This document shows positions 1 through 11,210 of a DNA stretch of 64,000 nt, piece by piece. A program made the position numbers and the translations under genes. This DNA is from Ciona intestinalis (lineage: Eukaryota; Chordata; Ascidiacea; Phlebobranchia; Cionidae): positions 9,148,745 through 9,212,744 of the forward strand of contig NC_020166.2 in the NCBI RefSeq assembly GCF_000224145.3, given 5' to 3'. Every line of letters starts with the position of its first letter. Position 1 is the stretch's first letter. The notes beneath the pieces are model-generated. The model did no database searches and was not told where the DNA came from. It saw only the letters and a program-made list of their open reading frames with translations.

Positions 1-76
1 GAAGCAGTGATAGTTAGACACACGATCCTGTCAAACAAACCTTCTACAGTAGCTTGCCTAGGCCCTGGTTTGGGGC
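1..76 (-). CDS. Possible further exon of the upstream minus-strand gene
   Basis: On the minus strand a plausible acceptor (tgtacacatag) ends at 77, and the sequence from 76 down to 1 stays open in one frame, reading PKPGPRQATVEGLFDRIV and on. The open frame and acceptor suggest an exon running off the left edge. Its phase does not join directly to the 2059-2172 exon, so an exon between them would be needed, or it belongs to another gene. I do not recognise the peptide. Confidence 0.25.
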
Positions 77-493
77 CTATGTGTACACCAAGAAAAAGCG
101 GGATATTGGGTGAAAAAACGAGATTACAAAAAAAATGTGTCACATTAAACCTGTGTAGTGTAATAGCTATTGTTTTACATAAACACTACAAAGTTTTATG
201 ATGCATATATACCAAGAAGTCACAACTTCTCAGAAAAATATCACAACTCATTCTGGCTAGTTGTTTTGATTCTATGTTATTTAAATAACAGACACCAGAT
301 TGATTGGTATTACACAACATCTGTTTAACACATTATACAAATACACAGGATCAAAGTAAGCATTAAATTGACAGCTAAGGTGTTAATTTAAATTGTAAAA
401 CAAGGGTGTAAACATATCCTGTCATATTGTCAATGCTTTGACTTTTTAATAACAATTCATAAGTCAAACTGCTATTATAACCGGAGACATTTT

Positions 494-1254
494 CATGAAT
501 TTATAAACAAGGGCTCAAACTCAATTTTGAAACAGTTATTTTGAAAATTATTTTAAAACCTATTTATTTTGTCTATTTGGAAACATTTATTTTAAAACTT
601 TTTTTTAGAAAACATATATTGCTTTGCGCAACATGCGAATACCAGATCTGCGGCACAATGAGGTTATTTCATCTCATGTTTTGTTCACGAAAAATGGGAG
701 ACACAGCCATAATGAAACTGATCCCAGGGCCTTACCAACATACAATAGAATACTTTAGGATCATAGAAATTCTGCTGTAGTAGCAAACACCCATTCAACA
801 ACTGCTTAACGCGGTGAAAATTGATCATACTGTATTAAACAGGCANNNNNNNNNNNNNNNNNNNNNNNNNNNNNNNNNNNNNNNNNNNNNNNNNNNNAGT
901 TGCATGAATTTATAAACAAGGGCTCAAACTCAATTTTGAAACAGTTATTTTGAAAATTATTTTAAAACCTATTTATTTTGTCTATTTGGAAACATTTATT
1001 TTAAAACTTTTTTTTAGAAAACATATATTGCTTTGCGCAACATGCGAATACCAGATCTGCGGCACAATGAGGTTATTTCATCTCATGTTTTGTTCACGAA
1101 AAATGGGAGACACAGCCATAATGAAACTGATCCCAGGGCCTTACCAACATACAATAGAATACTTTAGGATCATAGAAATTCTGCTGTAGTAGCAAACACC
1201 CATTCAACAACTGCTTAACGCGGTGAAAATTGATCATACTGTATTAAACAGGCA
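494..1254. repeat. Exact 352 bp direct duplication around an assembly gap
   Basis: Positions 494-845 and 903-1254 read the same (offset 409) and are separated only by a run of N (846-897) and a few bases. This looks like two overlapping contig ends that were not merged, rather than a biological tandem repeat. No convincing coding sequence lies in it. Confidence 0.85.
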
Positions 1255-2058
1255 TTTTTAAAATAAGTAGAATACGTTTCGAATGGTTATTACATTCAGC
1301 AAATACCTAATGCTATGTTTAAATTCATTGAAATATTGTATGAAACATGTAGTATTTTAAGAACTGAAATATGTTTCTATTGGTAAGTACCGCGAAAATT
1401 GTAAAAAATCGCTAGCGAACGGCCAATTAGCATTTGCCTATCGCTGTGGTGAAATTGATCATACTGTATTAAACATTTTAAAATAACTAGAATACGTGTA
1501 AAATGGTCATTACCTTCAGCATTTGCCTATCGCTGCAGTTAAATTTATCATATTGTAGCATACCTGTGGTGGGTGGTGTTTGGTTAATATTATCAGGTTT
1601 ATCAATGTCAACGTTGGTATTTTCCTCCTTCTGATGTGTGCTGAACATAAAGGTTGTGCAATTTTAAATATGGGAAGATTAAAAATGCAATTAATATTAA
1701 TGAATAGAAGTGAGGAATTTTGTGGGAACAATTATTTCAAAATCAGGGAAACACCGGTTGTATGGATTATGACTAAAATTTTCAAAGCAAGAAGTTGGGT
1801 TCAGGTTTTGTTTGTTTTTGCATGAGCTTGGTATATCATTAAAATTTAATAAACCATTCCTTTAAAGTTTTTTAAGGTTTAGAGACACGTAAATGATTTA
1901 TGCACCATACGTTGAAGCTATTTTGTAATCTTAAATTTATTATTGTATTAAAATCAATAAAATCAAGTTGTCGCTTAAGTTTCAATAAAAATAAGAATAA
2001 AAAACTGTTTTAACTTTATATTGTTAGTTTGTAAACGTGGATATGACATCATAATTAC

Positions 2059-5000
2059 CATTGTTGGTCATCAATGTTGTTTGTTGCTGTCACTTTTGAT
2101 AGGGCTGCTGCAAACTCCCGTGTGATGTTGTCGACAGTAGTGTTGGGGGTGAGTAAAGGGTCGTCTATTGAACTGGGGATGTAAAGTTAGTGTTAACAAA
2201 ATCTACATTTCAGGTTTATTTTCCAAAACACTTCTGACATAAATCTGGTTAGTTGGGTTAACAAGTGACTTAAATTAATTAATATAACTGTGAATATTAT
2301 TGGGGACCAATACAAGTGATTTTATTTAATAATATAACTAAATAAATAGTTTACAAAACGTGATAAAAGCTTAACGTACAGCGAGCTAAATGATAAAATA
2401 TAAAAACTTGTGAATTTATTTGGGACTTGTTCATATTTTTAGAAATTTAATAACCAACATTCAAAGAAATTTAAAGCTAGTGTGGACAACAAGTTATTTT
2501 ATTTAATAACTAAAAAAACATTTTACAAAATCAAAACATGAATCTTAATGTAACCCATCTTCCCCCATCCTACTATATAGTTGTGATTTGTGAACATTAC
2601 TGAAACTATTTCACATGATTAGTATTTCACTATGTGATACTTAGTATGTCTGGGAGTTGGTCATTCTCACTCAAGAAGTTAAATAAATAAGGTAGGTGAT
2701 AATACAACATACCACACCTTTGGATAGTAGAATGGGTGTAACCAGAGACTACAATGTAATATAAGATTGTGATTGAATAATCTGGTAAATATAATGTTGT
2801 AAACTAGGTAATGGGTCAACTCTGACCAACATCTCAAGTCCTTTGCCATGGCGTGCAATATGACATTATTTTACAGATTTTGTATACTTATATACCTATA
2901 TACTACAATGAGTGGGGGCATTTAAAAATAGTTGGGGCCCAGTTAAATATTAAATATTTTAAATAATAGCTGTTGCACCCAATTAAATATTTTTCTAGAA
3001 GTAACAACTGGTTTTTGCATAAAAATTATTAAAAGATAGAAATAGTTCTCTGTTACTCATAGAAAACAAAGCATTCTGATCAAAAGTAGACAGTTATAGA
3101 TAAGGTGTAGCTGCAACAAACTGCAATAAAACACTTCATTTACAGTCTATACCAAACTATTAACGGTAGTTAAACAGAGTGTTGTTTGTTTAAAAGGCAC
3201 AAAGCGTGGTTTTAAAGCTCTGGTATTTTTGTTTAAGCAGCATTTTACTGCGGTATTTTGCAAAAACTATGAATGTGCTGTCAGAAAGTGAAGCCAGATA
3301 AAACGCATGACCTTTTTATTACTGTAATGCCAGGGCAGTTAGTAAGAATTTTATATGCCACATCTGAGTAAGCAGTTATAAGCAATAATGTTATATAAAA
3401 GCAGTTGTATAATATATATTATATATTATAATCTAAAAAGACAAGCATATTGATTAGACTAGCCCTATAAAACTACATGGTATTTTACAAAACAAATGCC
3501 TATAATATAATACTAACTTATACTAAAATACCATACATGCTATAACATAGAGCTGGAAATACCCATGATACCCAAAAACAGGCATAAATACTACATCAAT
3601 AGAGCATACAGTAATGAATACCACTGTGGCACTGTATAATATACCCCAGTAGAGTAATTAAACTGATTGGATTCAATTCAAATACTAATAGTAATACGGT
3701 AGATTTTAATTTGGTTTCCTAGGCTGCCAGTCTTTATTATTGTTTTGCAATTAAGAGGGAATGATATTGTATTAACAGCTATGAAATATATTAATATATA
3801 ACAGCATTTATGCGGGTTACATTTTACATAGCCTGTAAAATAAGTATAAAAAGCTGCACTTATGTCATTTGCAATATAAAATGAATTTTCAGTTTGCAAA
3901 AAAAAGGCAAAATAAAACATGAATTTATATATATATATATATATGAAAATATACCAGTTTGCAAGAAAAAGCAAAATAAAACATGATTTTCGCTAGGCTA
4001 AAAAATGAAAACATATCAGTTTGCAAAAAAAGCAAAATAAAACATAGATTTCTACAAAATTGGCAAAACCCTATGGTATAACGACTGCTGTAGCCCAGCA
4101 TGTGAGAATACAAAATAAATCACNNNNNNNNNNNNNNNNNNNNNNNNNNNNNNNNNNNNNNNNNNNNNNNNNNGTTTAGGGGGAGCTTTTGGTCTTGGGG
4201 GAGGGGGTCGCTTAGGTCGGGATAAAGATTCTTTGGATGAAGTTTTTCGTTCTAACTTTGACTCTGGGGCTTCATTTTCTGGAAAGGCAACTATTTAGTT
4301 TTATGCAGGCTATAAATATGATAATTTGATGATTTTTTGAAAATTTTAAGTTCCCCTACCTTTGCCAAATCTAACAAAAATAATATATGCAAATTATAAA
4401 GGTAGTTGTAGTTTTTAAATACTTCAGGATCTCACCTCTCCCCCCCTAATCAAAAAAACATATTTACATCATGCATGCCAAATTATTAAATTATCAACAC
4501 TTTTGTGGCGTTTTTTTAATGGGTAAGCGGTAAGGTCCTGCGCAACGCACACCAGAAAACCTAGATTTTAGACCAGAATTTGCCTATTAATTTATATGAA
4601 ACAAGTATACAACACATATGATACAGTATAACCCCATATAATACAAATAACACATGATATAGCATTACCCCACATAATACAACCAGCTTTACCTTGTGTA
4701 AATAGTAGAGCAGGTTTAACACCAGGAAGATTTGTTGGTCTTTCACTTATAGAAGCCACCAGGTCAGGTTTGCTGCTTGATATCGACGAGTTTCTTTTAC
4801 CCAGTGAGGTGTCATTACTGGTACATGGGTGGTTCCCCTCATGCGATACAGCAGGCTGGTTGAATTCTGATTGGTCAGCATTCGTGCTTGCCTCTGATTG
4901 GTCAATGGTACTTGAATCATTGTGATGACATAACTTAGCATTGTCTGCACCAAATTTCTGTAGAAAAAACTTCCGATTAAATAGAAATAATTTTATAAAA

Positions 5001-7962
5001 CATAAGATAACAACTCAATTACTAAGTGTGTATCAATTGTATACTATTAAATATTAAAATAGATAAATTTAAGCTCGCTGTTTCCATATTTTACAATATA
5101 CTTCGTTGTATATGGACAATAACAACATAATACACAATAACGAAAACTGTCCCCATAATATATAGTACCAAAAAAGGTACTACACATAATATTATAAAGA
5201 GCAAATTTAGATTGAAAAAAAATTACCATTTTATAAAATTAATAGGACATTTAGCGGGAAATTGTAAGGTTACACAATGTAGTATTATGACAGCTTGAAT
5301 GATGATTGTTACACCATAGCCATGGAATGTACATAATGAAATGTGGAGCACAAATACTATGCCCCATTACCCGTGGAATCTTGCCCAAGCTACCAAACCT
5401 ATATTTACACCACTTTTTTCACAAAGTAAAACGCTATACATTTTCAAAAATCCTTCAATGTCACATGTGCTGTGAAAAAAGTTAGTGCATTTCTATTTTA
5501 AGCATTTTGACTGCCATCTAGCTAGACTTTAAAGTTTATTTACTTTATTTATGGCTGGTAAATCTGGTAACAGAAGTAATAGAATACTTTATACATAGCA
5601 ATGCAATCAATACCTTGAATAAATATAGACAGGTGACTGTAAATATATTTAATGCAACACACTACAGTGTGACATGAAGCACATAATCATAGGATTTATT
5701 CATAGCATGATTCTTTACTCATCAAAGTAATTGAAAATACTTGTAACATTGGTAACCCATATAAGTATAAGCCAACCCTGGTCTAAAACCAAGGTTCCCT
5801 GCGATAGGACCTCACCCATATAGAAAATGACCCATATAGTTAATTAACTTTGCCTAACCTTAACTTAGTAAACTATTTTATTATAAGGGAACCTGGGGTG
5901 ACATTGCCATAATGCAATCACACTCAAAGTCATTATACATCATTGATTAATATAGCATTAGCCTATGCATTATATTTTGTCACTGATAACTTGTATTAAG
6001 TTGTATATAATCTACATTTACTACGGATTCTTTGTGGCTGAGGTGAGGTCCCTGTCAAGGATCTGGAGTTTCTGCCAGATAGATAAAAAATCACCCTGTT
6101 TCAAAAGCTTGGGTGCGCGTCACCTTCCATTCAAGGGTTAGTATATAACATATATATGACACACAGACCATTACACAACACTCACTTCATGCTTATCCAG
6201 AAAAACACTGTCGTCGTGGCTGATGGGATCTGTATTGTTGCTACTGCTGTTGTTCAATATATAAGAACCTATAAAAATAAACTGGTAAACGAACGTCAAA
6301 CGGTATTTGATTTATTGGTATGCAAGAATGCACACAACTATGTAATAAAACGTACTTTTATAAGAACAAAGAATTTACATAGAGAATATTTAAAATGAAT
6401 AAAAAGTAGACATATAATACATAACAGATGTACTGATGTAGTAATGTACGTGCCAGCCATTGACCCTTTCTCATAGCCTAACACTAACTGTAAGCTACTA
6501 AACTTATATGACCTTCGCAAATACGAATGGAATGAAGACCTATTCTAGGGGAAATACTTTAATCTAATATTTTATCTAATAAGCATCTTTACCTTCATCC
6601 TCTGATACAACTGACGTACTGGATGTGGCCGACTTTAGAAGATTATCGAGCGATAAATCACCACCAAGATGACACGGAGAGTTAGGGTTTTTATTCTGTG
6701 ATAAAATATGTTGTATATATATATTTAATAAGGATAAAAAAGAGCAATATTGATTACTATTGACTAAATGACTAGGCCTATACATGGATTGTCTTTTGAA
6801 TTGGTAGAAATGCAAATGTCCATAACAAAATGACAAAATACATTGGTTCAGACATGTAATTTGGATGATAGACACAAACATTAATTAGGGCATTGAATAT
6901 ATTATATATATACATATATATAGTATTTATTTTACAAATAGGGGCCTACAGTGCAACACACTTTCAGAATTCGTTTTTTAGTGTTTTTTTAAGTTTTGCT
7001 TGAATAGGTGTAACTTGTTTTATCCTTATGTTGCATGGCAACGACAGTCGTTATAACATGGGTGTTCTGTTTCATACACCTCGTTTCAGCTTATGACTAC
7101 TTTGTGAGTTATTAGTGCTTCGGAGGCACACGACTCCATAAGGGCTATGGCACAATACAATAGTGCTTGGAAGACTAAATCCACAAACAGCCCATTCCTT
7201 TCAACATATTATTCAGTAGGGCAAGTTGGGTTTGGTGTATGACTTATTAACTTAGTTATAATTGTAGTATAATACATATTATTATTTATTCATATATAAT
7301 ATATCAATGTTTTTACCTTGGTTGTTCCATTTGTCCCATCATCTACAACTAATGAAGGGGAAGAAGGGCATCTGAATAGAAACAAAGTTATGCAAATATT
7401 ATTCAAATGTCTAGTATTACATCAACAATATGAAATGAATCAATGCCGCTTAACTACACTTGTGCACATAAAGGGTGTACATGACCCATTTGAACCTGCC
7501 ATACTCTGTAGGTATACATTGTTACCGGTTATAAGCTACCATGTAAGCTACTTTGTGGATGATATGTTATGTTGAGCACAAACTAAATAAAATATATATA
7601 TATATATATAAAAATATATAATGAAAAAAATTGTTTTTACATTCCACAAATGTTTTTAAAAAATATAACAAAATAAATAAACTACCTACGGTACATTTAT
7701 GATTATAAACAAAGCGTGCAACCTGTTTGTGTAAGTACAAATGATAATTACAAATAATTTGTTCTAATAACAAAGTACGTAATTACAAATAATGGCAATA
7801 ACAAAGAAGTTGTACTTTGTACATACAATACATCTGACACAATTATACCAAATTTAGTAAACAGTACATATAGATAAATATGAAAACTCACTTTGGAGAC
7901 CCAAAGTCTGGTCTTGCATCGAAAAAATCGTCAGAATCGCTGTTACTGCAGTGCGACATCAT
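2059..7962 (-). CDS. WDR44-like protein, N-terminal exons (partial, crosses a gap)
   Basis: Minus-strand gene built from exons 7892-7962 (ATG at 7962), 7317-7371, 6593-6695, 6186-6268, 4693-4957 and 4174-4278 (cut by the gap at 4124-4173), with a likely further exon at 2059-2172. Splice phases join without a stop across the first six exons. The product starts MMSHCSNSDSDDFFDARPDF, an acidic stretch followed by an FFAT-like core (DFFDA), the kind of motif that binds VAP proteins at the ER. A long Ser/Asn/Asp-rich region follows, then a basic proline-rich segment (RPKRPPPPRPKAPP) suited to SH3 binding. Human WDR44 begins with a similar acidic FFAT-like segment followed by proline-rich sequence, so WDR44-like is my best guess. 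The WD40 repeats are not in the window. The acidic start could also suit other FFAT proteins. The existence of the gene is fairly sure, its identity is not. Confidence 0.5.
2173..4123. other. AT-rich intron or intergenic stretch with no recognisable gene
   Basis: Very AT-rich DNA with many stops in all frames. It probably lies within an intron of the minus-strand WDR44-like gene, since that gene's exons sit on both sides. The only structure seen is a short (ta)n run near 3926-3944 and a triple repeat at 3890-4075. Confidence 0.5.
3890..4075. repeat. About 63 bp tandem repeat, three copies
   Basis: Three copies of a unit beginning cagtttgcaa, followed by a purine-rich stretch ending in aaaataaaacat, start near 3891, 3955 and 4017. 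The first two are separated by a (ta)n run. The array ends just before the gap at 4124. Confidence 0.6.
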
Positions 7963-8647
7963 ATAACGCTTGAAAACAACAAAAGCAGTGAAATAGACGC
8001 TTTTTAGTTCGTGATTTATTTCGCCATATCCATTTTGACACGATTTTGCACAATAGAGAAACTATACTGCTCCTTAAAATCTTTTGGAAACGTGTACTAA
8101 CTGTATCTCTAATTTGTTTTCAGCTTAAAATTTCTTTCACTATCTAAGCTTGCAACGTTATCAGCTGATTTACATTACCGCAAAACCTGGTGTACGGAAT
8201 ACCTATTCCACAATTACGGAACAAAGGACATTCATTTATAAGAAATGTCATCTTTTGGCATTCCGTAAACCGTATTTTTACTGCCTTTCAGAAACTGTCA
8301 TGTTTATATCTATTCTTTAGTTTTTTTGTCATGTTTAACAGTTTTATGACCTTTCTAAGGTTTACTGTTGTATCTGAAACATTTTCCCCCAAAATTTAAG
8401 TTTTAGAAAGTTCTAAATTAAAGCGGTATGATCCACCGTAAAGAGCCCACTATGAAGATGTAATTTCTGTGAATAATATTTTTGACCTCTTTTGACCGAC
8501 AACGAACAAATATGGGACTTACTGAAAATGGCCGACTGCATGGCGCCGTTCTTCTAATGTAGGATAGATAAGAGTAAACGAAGATAGTGTACTGGTTTTT
8601 ATTAAATGCAATTTATTGCTAGCGACACATGTTTATATTACAAAGCA

Positions 8648-8765
8648 TATAGGGGTGAGATGGGATATCTTTAGCAAATGAAAAATACATTATTTTGTCT
8701 TTACTACCAAATGGAACGAGAAAAAAGAATGAATAACACGTCCCACCTTACCCCAATCTACTATA
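8648..8765. repeat. Degenerate, shortened copy of the GT-rich foldback repeat
   Basis: Starts with ataggggtgagatgggat and ends with ccaccttaccccaatctact, the diverged inverted ends of the ~195 bp family found across the window. It lies in the 3' flank of the IGFBP-domain gene. Confidence 0.55.
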
Positions 8766-8838
8766 CTACATACACGAGTAAATGCAACTACTGCTAATGC
8801 TTAGGGCATTAGAAAACTATTCAAACATTGGAAGTGCT

Positions 8839-10019
8839 TCAAGCTGATGTTTGCGTACCACTTGATGTTGTTGGTTCTGTAGCTCCTAGCAGATAGTAAT
8901 CTGTAACACATTTTAATGCAGTTCGAATAAAGAAAGTGAATGAATGTAAGGTGTTATGTTTACAGCGTTTCGATGTAGTTGCGAGGCAGTTTAAATGCAG
9001 ATATAACGACCCTTGTTATAACGACTGGCTGATGCATCCGCAGAAAGCGATGAAGAATAGCTTTTAAAGTATAACGGTTCATTTATTTTCATTAGCATTC
9101 CATGCACTTGGCCTTTACATTATGAAACAAAACCTTACCATACTTGCACACTCCGATTTGGTTGAAATACACGAATGAGCTCCAAAATGGTGGCTTTGGA
9201 ACAACGCACTTTAAACCAACGTCACACGTTCCATAAAACCAGCTAAACTCAACTCCACATGATTCCCCAAGCTGCTTAGCGCATACATCACAGCACCTGA
9301 GTGCATAAGAAACAGTTAAATATATAACACAGTATATATTGAGTATGTAACTCCTTCCTTGTTACGGGTACAAGGATCGAAATTAAAAAAAACAATCACC
9401 CTCAAATTTACGAACATTGCAATGTAATAAATGAACGTAACTTAATTATCACATAATAGTTACATAAGCCGGAAAACGATATTCGCTTTAACGCGGATGT
9501 TCTTTTTTTATACAGCTCGCGCCATTACGAGTTACCACATATGTGTAACTTTAAAGATGATTATTTTTTCTGCATGGCTGACAATTTGGACAATCCATCA
9601 GTGACAACTATTTGAGCAATTGCCAGCAAGTGCCTTGCTCCAGGATAAATACGCCCACAAATGCACCATCGACGAGCCTATAGAAACCATTACCGCTTGG
9701 TTATAGAGACTGCCGCGTTAATCACTGTGCTATACGGCGCCGTATTTTCTAAGCGAGCACAAGGTGTCTGAAAGTGTGATTACCTGCCTTGCGAGGGTAA
9801 CTGTGTTACATTAGTAATATTTTTTTATTTATCAGATTTAACTATAGTTATACTTACAGATTCAAACTATGGGTATACTTACCCGCAAGGACCAAGCTCT
9901 TTACCCCCCTTGCAGTTTAATGTTGGGCAATTTTGTCCGTATGTACACGGTATGCATTCCAAGCTACTTGCTCCTGCAATACAAAGCGAAACACAAACCA
10001 ACAAAACTTCCCAACGCAT
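8839..10019 (-). CDS. Small secreted protein with a single IGFBP domain
   Basis: Three exons: 9883-10019 (ATG at 10019), 9139-9296 and 8839-8876 (stop), giving about 110 residues with continuous phases. The N-terminus (MRWEVLLVCVSLCIAGASS) is a clear signal peptide. The body is cysteine-rich: C-x2-C near the start of the mature protein, then CGCCDVCAKQLGESCG across the exon 1/2 junction. This is the hallmark GCGCCxxCAxxxGxxC signature of the N-terminal IGFBP domain. Later cysteines (TCDVGLKC, GVCKY) complete the fold, and a short Thr/Ser tail closes the protein. No thyroglobulin-type C-terminal domain is present, so this resembles single-insulin-binding-domain proteins rather than full-length IGFBPs. 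It is secreted; the ligand is unknown. AATAAA signals lie downstream on the minus strand near 8598-8617. Confidence 0.8.
9500..9743 (-). repeat. tRNA-derived SINE, reverse orientation
   Basis: On the minus strand it begins with a degraded tRNA-like head (ggcgccgtatagcacagtga at the 9743 end), followed by the conserved body seen at 18022-18322. It lies in an intron of the IGFBP-domain gene. Pol III boxes are decayed. Confidence 0.6.
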
Positions 10020-10079
10020 CTTTGCTGCTTTATCTCCCAAGTACGGTACAAATATTGTTCTATATGTCTTGGTTTATAT

Positions 10080-10440
10080 ACCGAACTTATTGTGGCCCAT
10101 GCAGATATTCAGCAGAATATACCTGCAGAATATATCAAAATATATCTGTTTTACGTCTTTTATTGGCCCTATATATAGACTTCTGTATATTGAAACCTTA
10201 GTCTGGATACACTCTTTGTTTTGTAGGTATTATCACTTCAGTGTACTATGGTTTTATATAACCAAACTTTCTGCAGTTACTTATATAGCAGAATATATCT
10301 GCTTTATATTATAATGTCCTTATATAGACTATCGTATACTCAAAGATAAGTATAGATCTTCTGTTAGGTCTTGTAGGTTATAAACATTAATATGGCCGCT
10401 GCAGATATTCAGCAGAAAATCTGTTATACAGCTCATGTTT
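10080..10440. repeat. Diverged tandem repeat, about 145 bp unit
   Basis: Motifs such as gcagatattcagcaga and tatatagact recur near 10100, 10275 and 10395 with similar spacing, suggesting two to three decayed tandem units upstream of the IGFBP-domain gene. Confidence 0.35.
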
Positions 10441-10547
10441 TTCGGACATAGACCTTTTTATACTGAACTTGAAAAAACGCAGATTTTAACAAGGAAATAT
10501 TTTCTCTTAATGCTTAATAAACAATTTCTATCTTTTGTGCTTTTTAT

Positions 10548-10811
10548 CTAGAAATACCCTTCTGGTGTATACCAAATTTGACGAAACTCACATTGAGTTC
10601 CAACCGCTCCAGACGACGGCACGCCCTTACCACCTGTGACGTAATAATCTGTCAATTCCAGAACTCTCGAACCATTCCCGAATATGGAAGATTGAAAGAA
10701 CGGGTGCTGTTTTCTTGAACGCGAGAGACCGCAAGTTCCTAATTCTGGAATATATTCAGGATTGTTGACGTCGCAGAACATTCCAGTGATTTCGATTGAA
10801 GAATGAACCGA
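10548..10811 (-). CDS. Unidentified open frame, possible exon
   Basis: On the minus strand an 80-plus-residue frame is open from just below 10814 to a stop at 10548. Its base composition is less AT-rich than its surroundings. The peptide contains three cysteines (MFCDVNN, LGTCGLS, TQCEFR) and ends in IWYTPEGYF. No ATG opens it well and an in-frame stop lies directly upstream. If real it must be a terminal exon joined from upstream, possibly an alternative end of ZP gene A, whose 3' end lies about 400 bp away. I do not recognise the family. Confidence 0.25.
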   Translation of the reverse strand, partial: SVHSSIEITGMFCDVNNPEYIPELGTCGLSRSRKQHPFFQSSIFGNGSRVLELTDYYVTGGKGVPSSGAVGTQCEFRQIWYTPEGYF

Positions 10812-11121
10812 CACTCAATCAATATAGTGGAGTTTGCCATGGCGTGTTCGTTTTCAGAACATTTTCTCCTTCTTAGCGCGAGTGCCTTATTGGCAAAACA
10901 ACCAATACGACAACAACAACAACGGAAATTCAAAACTTTTTTTTTTGATAATTTTACATTGAAATATGTTAAACTAATATTATAGCCTTTTAAATTATAA
11001 TTACACCCGTATAACATAATCATGTAAATTCACTTACCCCCCTTGGCGACGAAATGCCGGAATAAACATATCGATCTTACCCAAGCAAACAAACGACACA
11101 AATAACAATTTTGATTATATT

Positions 11122-11127
11122 TTTATT
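11122..11127 (-). terminator. Poly(A) signal of ZP gene A
   Basis: AATAAA on the minus strand about 85 bases after the stop codon, at the same relative place as in gene B. Confidence 0.65.
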
Positions 11128-11210
11128 CTTGAGTAGTTTTAACGAAATTTACTGATTACAGTTAAATATTGAAGTTTTTTTTATCATAATGGCGTGAAGG
11201 GCCGTTCGTT

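Noticed and set aside
541-1189. Two identical short open frames (541-780 and 950-1189)
   Set aside because: They are the two copies of the duplicated contig end and show no coding character or splice context.
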